Source: Chrysoporthe austroafricana
Lineage: Eukaryota; Ascomycota; Sordariomycetes; Diaporthales; Cryphonectriaceae
Direction of reading: 5' to 3'
Length of the DNA stretch: 64,000 nucleotides
NCBI GenBank assembly: GCA_001051155.2
Contig: JYIP02000001.1
Span: 4,092,001-4,156,000 of the forward strand
Part shown: positions 20,204-32,700 of the stretch, piece after piece
Layout of the letters: the number at the start of each line of letters is the position of its first letter
How positions within the stretch are numbered: the stretch's first letter is position 1
Made by a program: the position numbers and the translations under genes
Notes under the pieces: model-generated
The model's input: the letters and a program-made list of their open reading frames with translations, nothing else
The model's database searches: none
Told to the model about the DNA's origin: nothing

Positions 20204-23130
20204 TGTTCAGCCTGCACGCCCCGTCCTGGCTTCTCTTACAGGCGCCACAAGATCGATCGTCTTACCCTGCGCTGAGGCGACCAGCCCTACGGTGGGGGTG
20301 GGGAGGAGGAGGGGAAGGTTGCTGAAAGTGGGGCCGGCGGTCGGTCGCAGGCACGGCTTCGACGCCTCAAATCGGTTTGAGCCGGCGACTGAGGCGCTCT
20401 GGGGAGAGTCCGGTCGGGTCACAGGTGGTTGGTGCAGCAAAAGGCAGAGTTCCAGCCCGCGGCGGCAGAGCAGAGCCTCGGGAGGGGGAAGGCTTCGTGA
20501 TACGACACGGACGGATGGGGTGTGTGTTTGTTTCGAGAAGAGGAGACGACCACGCGCGAGGAGGTGGTGGGCAGCCCGCGCTGTTATTAAGAAAGGGGAC
20601 CCGGAACCAGCTTGCGCGCGCAGAGAGTAGAGCAGAGTAGAGTACGAGTACCTTTACCCCAAGTACCGACATAGCTCAGCTCCAACGTGGGACTGGCTGG
20701 CTACGCCCATCCGGGCCCCCTCCCTCCTCCCTCTCGCTGCTTGGAGCCGTTTGTCCCGCAGATGACATGGCGAGAAACCCCCCCCCCCTTACGAGCAGCT
20801 CATTTGCGATTGCGATGGATGCCGACACCTGGAGACGGCCGCGGACCTAGAAGTAGCGCCGTCGCGAGATAGTCCTCTCGCAGCACTGACCAGGTGCCCA
20901 GATAGCGGTAATGCCGTGCCCAGGGTAACCGAAGCTCGCCGGCGGCGATCGGGTGGGCGGGCCAGAGGCAGAGCGTCGGTCGAGTCGGTCGAGTCGGTCA
21001 CTGTCGGTCTACGGCAGTCGACAGCCGGCATCGCCCGACGCTGGTTGCTCGTTAGCGGAGTACCTCGCGCTGCCAGCACGTCTTTGTCTCTCGGCCGGAC
21101 GCTGTCAACAACAGGGACCTCCAGACCCAGCTCCCCAGCTCTCCAGGCGCCCCCCCAGGCCGCCCTGCTGGCTGGCTGCGAACCGGGTGCGGGCAAGCAA
21201 GCAAGCAAAGCAGGCGACATCAAATGCGCGGGCGCGTATTGGTGTGTGACCAGTCACCTCGAGAGCTGTCTCACTGCAAGGTTGCATGTGCACGATTACG
21301 TCGCCCCTCTTTTACGATTGGGTCCCCCTCCCCCGCCCCAGGAGAGGAGCACAGATTCAGCGTAGCATACGCCCCTTTCCTGCCTGCTGCTGGCTGGTCT
21401 GTATCGCCATATGGGGGTCGACAGAGGTGAGAGGCCTCGCGGGTGGAACAGCCTCCTCCTCCCTCTCGCCACCTGGCAGCAGACACGCACGGCGAGACCG
21501 AGACCAGAGAGGCTGCGTTCCTGTCCTCTCCTCCTCTCCCCTGCGATCTTCAGAATGTGGGGGGCTTCTAGGTTCTAGTGCCACATGCCATGCACTGCGG
21601 AGAGCTCCTGTGGGTCTGGGACCGGCGTCCCCACAAAACCTCCCGCGCGCAAATCCGGGGCGCCAGCCGGTACGTCATTCTGTTCGTTCCTCCTCCTCCC
21701 TCGCCACTCGACCGCATAAACACGCACACAGGAGGATGGATGGCCTCTAGGATGGGGGCGGATGGGGGGGGGGAGAGCGCCTCCAGGGCCCCGTTTCACC
21801 AGCCCTGAGGCACCCCGAGCTAGGCCCTCACCATTCACTGCTGGACCACCGGTCCGCCTCGTCGCGTCGTCGGGCGGCACCGTCGAGAAAGTCGTACGAT
21901 TGGCTGGCTGGTTGTGCCTGTCTCTGCGGGCGGCCGGAGAGCGATGCGTGCGGTGCTGGTAGCAACAGAGGGTTGCGTCCCGGTGGCCCTGCCCTGGCCG
22001 GAACCGGTGGGCACCTGGAGCAGGCATCCCAACGCCGCCTTCAGCGCTGTGGTGGTTCGACAGACCCTTCGCCGACCGACGACCTGACTTACCTGTAGGT
22101 AGGTGTGTCACAGGTACCGGGCCATCTGAAAACCCCTGGGGTTGGGCAAGACTAGGCGGAAGCAGGTTCTGATCCCGGTGCACCTGCGACGTGCTCTGCC
22201 ACGACAATATACTGACGTTCTGTACCTGACCGACTGTGGCTCGATTATTGAAGATAGCAACCCCGCGTGCCCCGTCGAGGAGGACGTGCCGGTGATCGTC
22301 ATAAAATCGGACAGAGAACAAGTGGAAACTGCAGCAGGCCAGACCCCGTACGCGTGCATGAGCGGCACGGCGTGGACGAACGGAAAGATCAAGAGGTTGG
22401 GGGGGGGGATGGGCTGATGGCTGGCTCGCCGGTGCAACGTCGAGCAGCCTTCAGGGTTGAAACAATAGGGACATGAAACCAGCATCGCCCCGCGCGACGT
22501 TGTGCCCTGACGACGGATGCCAGGGGATGGCGGATGGATTGGGACAACGAAGCGATCGATGTCTAGGCTCTCTTCGAGGGCTACGGACTATGTGCTGTCA
22601 TGTGAGCAATATTCATAAGACCTCAATACATAGTCACTCCCACAGATGAAGTAGCTCTACCACCATACCGCATACCTTTCAGATATTCCCAAGAGCATGA
22701 AAAGGCGTCCCGAATCTCCGGTACCGATGCACCGGGTACCCGTCTGGGTGGATCGCCTCCCCGATCCAAACTGCTCGCGTGGGGCCTGGGATTCGATCTC
22801 GACCGTCAGCCTCGCGACGAGAATCGACGCCCGTAGCGCACATCGAGCAATATAGTGCTTCAACATGGGCCCGATTTTTTGGGAGACTACTGCCTAGGGA
22901 AACGCTTTAGGACGAAACGATCCAGGACGGGAATCCGCCCAAACCGTGTCCAGGTGAAGAGACGTCGGGGCTCGGGACGATTCGAGGTCCAGTGTCCATA
23001 ACGTCACCACTGGCAGCTCTAGCCTCACGGCCCAGGTATTTGAGGGCTGCCGTCCCAGGTGCAGCGCCGACCGCACCGTCCGTCTGGCCGCCCTCATCGT
23101 GTCGTCCTCCAGAACACCGGCCGCGACACA

Positions 23131-24279
23131 ATGACGCTCGTCCAGCGGCTCCTCCACCTCACCAACTTCTCCTCTCCGCTCCTCCGCACCGCCGTCCCCG
23201 CCGTGGGCGCCGCTTTCGCCATCCAGGCCGCCTTCGCCGCGCCCTCGATCGTGGCCCGGTCCGAGCGCTTCTACGACTTCTCCGGCGCCCTGACCAACAT
23301 CTCCGTCGTCGCCCTGAGCCTCTACCTCCCCGCCCTGCGCGCCAGGTATGCTGCTGGCGCCGCTGCGGGCCAGCCCCTGCCGGGCCTGCTCGCGCCGTTC
23401 ACGGACCCCGCCGGCGCCGCGCTGAACTGGCGCCAGGTCGCGCTGACCGCCGCCGTGTGCATCTGGGCCGCGAGGCGTAAGTTTCCTAGCCTTCCCCCCC
23501 CCCCTCCGGATAACATATCAAGGGGCTGACACGAGCGCGCCGTGTGTAGTGGGGAGCTACCTCTTCCAGCGCGTCCTCCAGCAGGGCGAGGACTCGCGCT
23601 TCGAGGAGATCAGGACCTCGCCCCCCAAGTTCTTCGCCGCGTGGATGGCCCAGGCGACCTGGTGCTCCCTCATCTGCCTCCCCGTGGTCGCGCTCAACGC
23701 GGTGCCGGCGGCCGCGCTCGCCGCGCTCCCCGCCGTCCGCGCCACCGACGTGCTCGGCGTCGCGCTGTGGGTCGGCGGCTTCGCTACCGAGGTCGTGGCG
23801 GACCGGCAGAAGGGGGCGTGGCTGCGGGAGAAGCGCGAGAAGAAGCACGAGGAGGACTTCCTGACCAGGGGCCTCTGGGGCCGGAGGTGAGTCCCCGCGC
23901 CCGCGCCCGCGCCCGTTCCCCTTAGCTCTCCAGGACCTGCCGTGAGTGTAGGGTTCCACGCTGACCAGCGCGGTGTCGCAGCCGCTTCCCCAACTACTTC
24001 GGCGAGTCGACCCTCTGGACGGGCCTCGCGACGACCGCGGCAGGCGTCCTCGTCAGCGCCCCCGCCCAGGCCGCCCTCGGGCTCGGCGGGGGGCTCGGCG
24101 GGGTCGCCGCCGCGCTGGCGATGGCGTACGTCAGCCCGCTGTTCACGACGTTCGTCCTGACGAAGGTGAGCGGCATCCCGCTGTCGGAGAACAAGTACGA
24201 CAAGCGGTACGGCGACCGGAAGGACTACCAGGAGTGGAAGAAGAACACGCCCAAGTTCTTCCCCAAGATATTCTCGTGA
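23131..24279 (+). CDS. DUF1295 membrane protein, steroid 5-alpha-reductase C-terminal family
   Basis: Three exons, 23131-23476, 23550-23886, 23982-24279; 326 residues. Members are multi-pass ER-type membrane proteins resembling the reductase domain of 3-oxo-5-alpha-steroid 4-dehydrogenases and sterol reductases. Several Ala/Leu/Val-rich membrane segments are visible in all exons. The hallmark is the C-terminal RFPNYFGE motif (NADPH-binding region of the family), spanning the exon 2/3 junction, followed by LSENKYDKRYGDRKDYQEWKKNTPKFFPKI, here read in two parts as LSENKYDKRYG and YQEWKKNTPKFFP. The substrate is unknown. The ATG at 23131 is chosen because upstream in-frame residues are Arg/His-rich and non-conserved-looking. 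It converges on a centrin gene 293 bp away. Confidence 0.85.
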
Positions 24280-24572
24280 GCAGGTCTGGTTGCACCGGGC
24301 TGGATTGGATTGGTGCTGATCTCACAGTCTGGCGCCGGCCGGTGGGCGTGGACGAGAATCATGACGGATAAAGTCGAAGTTGAAACGGTTATTTACTTCC
24401 TTACTAGTGGTACCATGACCCTGCTCTTCTTCGTGAAGGCTCGTATAGATAATAAACCCCATCTTCCCGTACAATAATAGCCCTTCCCCACCGTTGTCGT
24501 GTGTTGCCCCGACACATCTCATCTCCTCGCGGCCTTGCCGCCCTTCCTCTCCTCCGCCGGCCCGGCAGAGCC

Positions 24573-25216
24573 CTACTTCTGCTTCCTCGTCATCATGATC
24601 TTCGTAAACTCGTCCACGTTGACGCCGCCCTTGCCCTCCGAGTCGAACTCCTTAATCATCGACTGCAGCTCCTGCTCCTCCATGCTCTGGCCGATCTCGC
24701 GCATCGTCCGCCGCAGGTCCTCCAGCGTGATGATCCCCTTGCCGTCGACGTCGAACAGCTTGAACGCGCGGTGGCACTCCTCGACCGGGTCGCGGTTGTA
24801 CATGAGCGTGCCCGCGATCCCCTGCCAGATGGGCAGCGTGAACTCGCGCCACACGGGCGCGCACTCGCGCTTCGGGTCCCAGTCGATCGGCTGGAGGCCG
24901 AACTTGACGAGGTACGGGTACGTCTCGGACTTGGGCAGCTCGAACCCGAGCGCGCGCAGGCAGAACCGCAGCTCGTGGTAGTCGAGGCGGCCGTCCTTGT
25001 TGACGTCGAAGACGGAGAACTGCGAGGCACGCGCACGCCCGTGTGTCAGTCCCGACCTTGGGCGTGCGGGGAGGGAGAGAGAAGGGATAGGACGGGATGG
25101 GATAGACCTACGACGTCGTTTATCTGGTCCCTCTGCCGCTCGTCTAGTTTCGCGAAGTCGTCTCTTGAGGGCGCCCCATGGGTGGGGAGATTATTCATAT
25201 TCCGTGAGGACATCAT
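24573..25216 (-). CDS. Centrin-like EF-hand protein (CDC31 type)
   Basis: Two exons, 25216-25112 and 25019-24573; 183 residues. Centrins are small calcium-binding proteins of the spindle pole body and of TREX-2/nuclear-pore complexes. EF-hand 1 is canonical (FSVFDVNKDGRLDYHEL), and FCLRALGFELPKSE is a strongly centrin-like helix. EF-hand 2 is replaced by a longer, acidic-poor segment (PIDWDPKRECAPVWREFTL), as I recall for filamentous-fungal Cdc31. EF-hand 3 (FKLFDVDGKGIITLEDL) and 4 (EFDSEGKGGVNVDEF) follow, the last with Gly at some ligand positions, so calcium affinity may be low. Two adjacent ATGs at 25216 and 25213 could both start. Calmodulin is excluded by the insert. Confidence 0.87.
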
Positions 25217-26095
25217 CTTGAAAAGCGCTTTACTTTGGAATTTTTATTTTTCTTCGTTTCCGGCAGGGAGGGTATAAGCCGAGGGTGAAGCAGGTGAGGA
25301 CCCGTCGAGTTGCTATGCAGATGGATCAGGTCTCGGAATCCTGTGGGCCGAGGTCGAGGACAGGAGAGGAGCGGTCGTTGCGGTGTATCGTGAGTTCGTG
25401 TACGGATAGTGTTTGGACACAATGCGATCGTCGTCGTAGCAACAGCTCTCAGGGGACAGATAGCAGCCCAAAAAGCGATCGAGTTGAGGTTATCCTGAAA
25501 GCGGGCATCCTGCGCGCGCGCGCTGCACACCTGAAGGCAAGGTGGAGGAGGAAGCGAGCGTCGAGGGCTGGCCGGGTGGCTTTGTTGTTGCTGTCGCCGC
25601 CGCTTTGTTCTCGAGCCCCGGGGGCCAGGAGCGAGTGGTCCAGTCCAAGGAACTCGCGCTTGCTTTCGGCTTCGAGGCAACACGGGATCACAGCCTGCTT
25701 GTCCCCCGTTCGACTCGCGGTGGGTGGCTCGGCTGGGCGTGCGCAAGGAGTGGATAGTGGATCTCCAAGGTCTGGTCTTGGGCAAGGACGCCTCGACGCG
25801 CGAATGCGGTGGGGACTTGGGAACGCGCCTGATCCGCGACTTTCTGGCGGCAGGGAACAGGGGCTACAGTGACTTTGCCTGCCCCTCTAGACATTTTTAC
25901 TTGGGGCCTAGAGTGCTTGCAGGCACCTCGAAACCCTCTCTAACATTGTGTGGTGCGTCCTGGGCGGACAATTGATAGTGCACTCATTGTTCGGTCCCAA
26001 ATTCTTTGGCAGGCAGCGCAAGAAAAAGTTCCGCCCGACTCGACCAGCAATTGTGTTCCAGCAGGGCAGGAGATACCACCGACCCTGTCGACGAC
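25217..26095. other. Divergent promoter region (centrin / BUD22)
   Basis: About 0.88 kb between divergent starts and must contain both promoters. A TTTTTATTTTT-type patch lies near 25240. No gene was recognised. Confidence 0.6.
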
Positions 26096-27530
26096 ATGCC
26101 CAAGCGGAAGCGAGCCGAAGATGAGCTGGAGGAGAAGCTGGCGCGCCACCGCACGGAGCTTTTCCGGATGCTCAAGGTGGCCAAGGGCTTCGAGCGGCAG
26201 CGCATGGCAAAACGCCTCCGCGATCCGAAGTCGACCCCGGAGAAGAAGGCCAGGATAGAGAAGGAGATTGCTGTATTGAAGGTGGGCCCTCCTGTGTGTG
26301 CATGCCTCTTCGACGCCGGGCGCTGACCCCATATGCCCGTAGTCCCTCGACCTGCAGTCCGTCGCGAACGCTCACCTGTGCGCCTCGCTGCTGAAGATCA
26401 AGGCGGTGGCCGAGTCGCCGAAGCTCCCAGAACATGTCAAGAGCGGCGTGCCGAAGCCCGATATATCAGAAGAGGAGCGGGCTGCGCTGCACAATGTGAC
26501 AAGCGGGCTGTACAACCAGAACAAGGTCCGAGAGGCCCTGGACAAGGCCGTTATCGATGTCTGCATAGCGCTGCGGGTGCCCATGCCGGACAAGAAGGGC
26601 AAGCCGAAGAAGGGAGACAAGAAGAGCGGCAGAGACGACCCAGAAGAGCAGCCAGCGGACAGGACCGGGCTGAAGCCTACGAAAAAGACCAAAAGTGAGG
26701 ATGTGCAGTCTGAGAGTGAGAGTGCCTCCGAGGACGTGGACGGCCCCGACGAGGACGAATCCGAGTGGGGCGGGCTGTCGGATAATGACGAGGTGGATGA
26801 GAAGGAGCAGAAAGCTATGTCACGCTTTGATGATAGGCTTGGAAGCTCGGACGGAGAGGAGTACGACACTGCCAACGAGGAGCTCGATCCGATGGAGATC
26901 ACGGATGTCTCTGCGTCAGAGTCGTCAGAGGACGACGATGAAGTCGACGAGTCGGCATCTGAGGAAGAGGAAGAGGACGAGCTACCCGAGGACTCAGACG
27001 AGGACGACTCCGATTCGTCTGCAGTATCTCCGCCGCCCAAGATACGAAAAGAGGCGAAGAAGGCCAGCCAGGCCCGGCTGAAGGACACGACGACTCTACC
27101 TAGTCTGATGGGTGGCTACATCTCCGGCTCGGAATCAGAGGCATCGGACATCGACGTCGCACCGACCGCGCGGAAGAACAGGAGAGGCCAGCGCGCACGA
27201 CAGGCGATCTGGGAGAAGAAGTTCAAGGAGAAGGCCAAGCACCTGGGCAAGGAGAAGTCCAGCCGGGACGCCGGGTGGGACCTGAAGCGCGGAGCTGTGG
27301 ACGGGAGCCAGAGAACGCCCTGGAAGCAGGGCATCAAGAACCCGTTCGGACGGAAGACCGCGAACGAAGAAGACAACGCCAACCTGACGCCCCTCGAGCC
27401 GAGACGGCCGAAGGCACCGCCGAAGAAGGACAACGAAGGACCTTTGCATCCTTCCTGGGAGGCCAAGAAGAAGGCCAAGGAGCAGCAGCAGACTGCTGCA
27501 TTCCAGGGCAAGCGGGTCGTTTTTGACTGA
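26096..27530 (+). CDS. BUD22: BUD22/SRFBP1-family nucleolar protein (SSU processome)
   Basis: Two exons, 26096-26281 and 26343-27530, over a 61-nt intron; 457 residues. Bud22 is needed for 18S rRNA processing in the small-subunit processome. The N terminus (MPKRKRAEDELEEKLARHR) is a basic helix, and the conserved helical core runs to ~residue 160. A long acidic Ser/Asp/Glu region (~200-320) is followed by GYISGSESEASD. The basic C terminus ends in LHPSWEAKKKAKEQQ and FQGKRVVFD, the family's terminal signature. Length is close to yeast Bud22 (519). The whole region 26372-27088 has a long antisense Ser-rich frame that is only a shadow of the acidic stretch. Confidence 0.9.
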
Positions 27531-28180
27531 GTGATACCCAACAACTGTGCGTTCGCCTGCTGCTCATGCATTGGATTATTGTTCAGCCCGAGCACTCTGG
27601 ACTGATTTACGCCGAGAATCGGAGCGACGCCTCGACTATATGTTTTTAGCTTAAGCTACGACTGGTCTCTGTTCTCTCACGTGAATCCACGGTGTGTCAT
27701 GCTCTTCCCAATTGCGGACCAGGGCTGTGACTTATTAAGCTTCCACGGTCAACGATACCTTTCGACAACACACGCATGGCTGCTCAAGGAAAACACAAGG
27801 GACAGAAGAAGAAAATCAGCAGGGCGTGTGCCTGTGCGCCGACACGGGCATCACGAAACGAACCCTGGGCCTACCTGTATGCATGTGTGTGGAAAGCGGA
27901 ATCCGCAGTCCCAGCCTGCGCGCATAGAAGACGCCAATTGCCTCATGATGCGGGGCAGTTTGTAAGCATCGATTCGTTAAGCATCGATTCATTGATCAGT
28001 AACCAGATAACTTGCCTGGGTGATTATCTATCCGCTCAAAAGAATAGAAACACTATATATTGTATGTCTTCGTGTCGCACCGCCATTTTTGATCTCGACT
28101 TCGCATTTGCACGTACATTTTTTCATATACGTCCTATCGTCTTCTAGATTGGGTGGAAACCTGCGTACAGAGAACCGGCA
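27531..28180. other. Intergenic region before the short-chain dehydrogenase
   Basis: Contains the BUD22 3' end and the promoter/leader of the dehydrogenase. An ATG near 28064 opens a 27-codon frame stopping at 28147, 33 bases before the main start, so it is a possible upstream ORF if it lies in the leader. No other gene was recognised. Confidence 0.5.
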
Positions 28181-29489
28181 ATGGCTTCGTCAACATCTGG
28201 CAGTCCTACAGACCTGTTCTCCGTGAAGGGGATGGTGGCTCTGGTACGTGATGCTTACATGTCACATGTGCTGCTTTCCGAGATCCATGAGACTCTGTGA
28301 GATCTGTGTGACCACACTCGTAGATCTCTCAGGACTTAGACACACCCTACCCCCAAACTCCAACTTATCGAGTCACACAACTGCTGACATGGAACTCTGC
28401 AACATTAGGTCACCGGAGGAGGCACAGGTTCGTCCAGCCCTGCCCCGACCTCCCTTCATGATCGATACTAACCCCCCCCCCCCAGGCGTCGGCCTCATGA
28501 TCACGCGGGCCCTCGCCAAGGCGGGCGCCGCCAAGGTCTACATCGCAGGGCGCCGCTTCGACGTCCTGCAGGAGGCCGCAACCAGCGTCGGCGTACCAGA
28601 CGTGGTCGTCCCCGTCGCCTGCGACGTGACGTCGCAGGACGCGCTTGTGGCGCTCACGGCGCGCATCGAGGCCGAGGTCGGCTACCTCAACCTCCTCTTC
28701 TGCAACTCGGGCGTCGCGGGGCCGCAGGTGCTTGCGCCGCCGGCGCTCGGCGGGGAGGGCGCCGCGGTCAGCGCGCGGGACTGGGCTGCGCGGCACTTGG
28801 CGCTGCCGATGGAGGAGTACGGGCGGACGTTCGCAGTGAACGTGAGCAGCGTGTGGTACACGGCGATGGCGTGCCTAGACCTGCTCGACCGGGGCAACAA
28901 GAAGGGGAACCTGGGCTGGAGCAGCCAGGTGGTCGTGACGAGCAGCATCGGCGGGTTCAACCGGCTGGCGCCCGGCGGGTACGCGTACGGGCAGAGCAAG
29001 GCGGCCGTGACGCACGCGGTGAAACAGCTCGCTGTTGTGCTGCCCACCTGGGGGATCCGGTGAGTCTTGCCCCGCGCGGCCCCTGCTCCTCTGCGCTGGT
29101 CTCGCTGCTCCCTCTCACCTCTCCTCGTGTCGATGAGGCACCCGGCGCCGCATGCAAGGCTTGGGGAGGGCGAGCTAAGAGGGATGGAGACAGGAGTGGT
29201 CCGTGGAGTAACGGTAACTGACTAAGACTCTCGCAGGGCAAACGCTATCGCCCCGGGACTCTTCCCGTCCGAGATGTCTGCTCCCATCATACAACGCATG
29301 GGCGTTGATGCAGGGAGCACGGACTCCGTGTCCGTGGACACCTCGGTGATTCCGCTTGGACGCACGGGCGACGAGGATGACATGGCGGGCACCGTTCTGT
29401 ACATGGTCTCGCGGGCGGGTGCTTATTGCAATGGCAACGTCGTGGTCATCGATGGCGGGAGGTTGGGTCGCTTCCCTAGCACCTACTGA
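28181..29489 (+). CDS. Short-chain dehydrogenase/reductase (classical SDR)
   Basis: Four exons, 28181-28243, 28409-28427 (19 nt), 28486-29059, 29237-29489; 302 residues. NAD(P)-dependent oxidoreductase with a Rossmann fold. TGGGTGVG (23-30, split across the 19-nt exon) binds the cofactor, followed by CDVTS (~73), NSG (101-103), NVSS (147), catalytic Ser181 in TSSIGG, Tyr195 and Lys199 in YGQSK, and APGLFPSEM after the last intron. Length is slightly above the usual 250-280 because of an Ala/Gly insert around 105-135. Substrate is not predictable. Arg at 50-51 after the second strand favours NADPH (inference). Confidence 0.93.
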
Positions 29490-29760
29490 GCCAAGTGACT
29501 GCACGGAGGGCGATAGGCGCGTAGGAGCATATGTCAGTCTTGATAGAGTCTTTGGGCGGACGGTTCGATTCATATATAGAGAAGTAGAGAGTTATATACA
29601 AGAGATCAACGATTCTCGGGCTGCGATATATCCACAGCTGGAACAGGCACTTGCGCGACATAAAAGTCTAAATAAGTATGCGACTCAAATTTTCGATCAA
29701 AGGCTCACTCCTCAAATGTGTGACCGCGCCGCACGCTCCTTATGTTCAAATCGTCAGACC

Positions 29761-32700
29761 TCATGTCGAGGCTTTCGCAATACCACCCCGACCTCGACCA
29801 CGTCGATTACCGCGGCCTCTTGCCGTGTCTTGCACTGGCTGCCTTACCGTCTCACTTTCAGCAGGTCCAGCGTCTGCGCCACCAGCACCGGGGCCACCGG
29901 GTCCTCCTCCTCTACCGGGCCTCGCCTTTCCACCTCTGCCCCTCCGGCCGCGCGATTTTCCCTCTTCCCTGCCTTTCTCCCTTGCCAGCCGCCGAGCTTC
30001 TTCCTCCTGCGTACGCCGCGATTCCTCATCCCACCATTCCTGAAACGCCTGCTCCTGCTGAATCTCCATTAGGCTGCGCTTGGCCACCGCCTCCTTGACC
30101 TTATCGCGATTGCGCGTCTCTTGGTCGATGATGTCGGCCATGCTGAGTCCGAGCGTTGGTTCGGATTTGGAAGCCGGCTTCATATACGACTTGGAGTGTG
30201 GGACGATAGGTTTGGATGGATCGTCCGCGGAGAACATGGAGGTAGATGAAGAGGCTGCTGGCTTGGGAGGCGGCCGGACGGGAGGTGCCGTGGTAGGTGT
30301 TCGAGACTGGCCTGAGTGACGGGTGTCGGGGGACTGGGTCCGCCGGGGAATTGATTTTGTCGAGGCTTCAGCAGCAAGAAGAGGTTTCGTATTTGGTGGG
30401 GCTTGGACCAGAGTATCGGGCGTCGTGCCCTTCAGTAAGGGTTTGGCATCTCTCGACACCGTCTTCCAAGGTGATGCTTTGGCATCAGTAGACTTCTCCC
30501 AAGCCGTCTTGACAGGCGGTGTCAGTGCTTCCTTCGCTGCTTGCTCTGCCTGAAGCTGTTGCTGTCTCTTACGCTCCTTCTGCGATATCTTTATTTGTTG
30601 TGGTTTCGCCGAGGCCTCCTTTGCCCTTTGAGCAGCTAAGCCCGCAGACAGGGCCGAGGGCCCAGGAGATGATTCGTTCATGATCTCGCGTAGATCAAGC
30701 TTGGAGGTGGGCAGCGGAGCCGAAGCCCAAGGTGTGCCGGACTTCCCAGGAGTAGTCGTCGCTTGCCGACCGGCGAGATGGTGCGACGCGGGATGCGAGC
30801 CAGGCGGTGAAGGGATCAAGGGGGACTGAGCACTAGGTTTCCGTTTCTCATCAAGGTACGATCCAGCCAGCGGAGGTATCTGATCCAGCTCAGACTGTCT
30901 CTTGCCACCAGGTATTCTTTGCGGACGGATTGATGGACTGTCCACCGTCCCTTCGTCGTCATCCATATCAAACATGAGATCATTCTGTGTCGATTTGGGC
31001 CGTAGTTCAGGGCTGAAAGGTTCATTCCTCCGTGTCTTTGCCTTTGCTGCCTGCTTCTCCAGGGAGGGCGACGTAGGGGTGAAGTCTTCAAGGCTGCCAA
31101 ACTTGCCTTTGAGTGACGAGGACAATTTCTTCTCTTCTTCCTTCTGGCTAGCCTTGAATGCCATTTCCCTGACTCTTCGTTGCCTCTCCTCTTCGATGTC
31201 CTGAGCGAGCTCGGGATTGGCCTCGTGGAGAAGCAGCTCAGCCCGATCACTCCGGGCGAAGGGGTAGCGGGCAAGTTGATTGGCCCTGACTACGGCATCG
31301 AGCTCCTCGATGACTTCCTCATCCAAACTCTCAAGCAGGTTGTTCTCGAGGAGATTTTCAGCCTGTAGCGTGATATATTCCAGACCGGCATCCTTGAACG
31401 CGGTCACGGAGCATGGGCTGATGGCATTGAGGTAATGAGCCACGTTACGGGTATTAACGAATCGAGAGATTACTTGTTGGCAGATTTGTGACAGCTGCAA
31501 GATTATTAGCAACCTCGACTATCAGGCGGCAGAACCGTGGGACGGAATAGCGAGGCGTATGGGGATTAGGGAGGGGGGGTTGTCGGATCTTAAGACCTCG
31601 GGTCCGTTGGAGGCTGTCCCACTGGAGACTATCCCACGGAAGACCACACCAACACGAAGGAAGTCCATGATGCAACTCAAGCGTATAAGAATCCGAGGTA
31701 TCGTCTGAGGAATGATGATTCATTCCGGGCCTCGAAAGGTGAAATGTTCGAGCAAGTGCAGGGGGCACACTCGATTTGACTTACTCGGTCAAGCATCAAC
31801 TCATTAGCCACGCCCATGACATCCATGACAAGATCAGAGAAATCGTCAATGTTGTCACAAACGACATCGTCGAAGAGCTCGCTGCCAGCATCGGCATAGA
31901 GATACCGCAGCACGTATTTGAAGGTCTCTGGTTCAATGTGCTCCAGGTCAATGGGTATCATGCCGGCCGATCCCGCCGCAGCCCGACGGTTTGCGAGCCA
32001 TGCGCCTTGTGAGCGGCCGTGGAATAGGGCCTCGAAGAAGGGACACCTCTGTCGGAGCAGTGCGCTGTGTGCGGGAACTTCGTCTCCGTCAAGCTGTAAG
32101 ATCGTGTCTGCGTCGTCGAAGAACAGCGGGTCATCCATGGCGGATCGGAGGTCAGCATTCATCGACCTCGGCGGATCGGTCTGCTTCTGCGCTGCAGCCT
32201 CCAGCTTGCTGATTTCGAGTTTTCCAGAGAGTTTGGTCACGTCTGTACGTATTTGGCGGTATCTGTAAGCCAGAGCAGGCTCTTGGCGGGTGTAGTTCCA
32301 GACTGGGATGACGCGATCTTCATACATAAAGAGGACCAGGTTCAGGAGCGAGATGATATCGATGTCGGTAAACGTCACAGTAGTCTTGCCATCGACTTTC
32401 GCAATATTGAGGCATTCCGGTAGCTCATATGAGCCGTTGAGTCGATACGCTGGTAGACCCCTTCGTAAGACCGGGCTGCGGGCTCCCAAGATCCAACTGT
32501 GGACCGGCAGGCGGATCTCCGGCGAAGACGAGGTGCATACAACCGTATCCAAATCCTCATTTCCAAAGTGCCAGGTCGATAAGTAGCTCTGTAGATCTGC
32601 ATCAAGATCTGGAGATTTCAGTACTTCAAGAGCGGTGCTTGCGAGCTGGGATACAAGTTTCTCGTAGTTCCAAAACTTCAATCGGTCCTTCTTTTGGGAG

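Larger units (their letters stand above)
19068..23130. other. Long intergenic region without recognisable genes
   Basis: About 4 kb between divergently transcribed genes. Features are the duplicated poly-T element at 19096-19396, a CT microsatellite at 20172-20201, GA/CT-rich patches and homopolymer G/C runs. The longest frames (for example 248 codons at 21575-22321 minus) are compositionally biased and show no domain. Confidence 0.55.

Noticed and set aside
21575..22321. 248-codon minus-strand frame in the empty 19-23 kb region
   Set aside because: Biased composition, no motif, no splice partners, overlapped by equally long frames on the other strand.
26372..27088. 238-codon Ser-rich minus-strand frame
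   Set aside because: Exact complement of the acidic Ser/Asp/Glu part of BUD22.
28064..28147. 27-codon upstream ORF before the short-chain dehydrogenase
   Set aside because: Leader extent is unknown and upstream ATGs by chance are common; kept only as a note.
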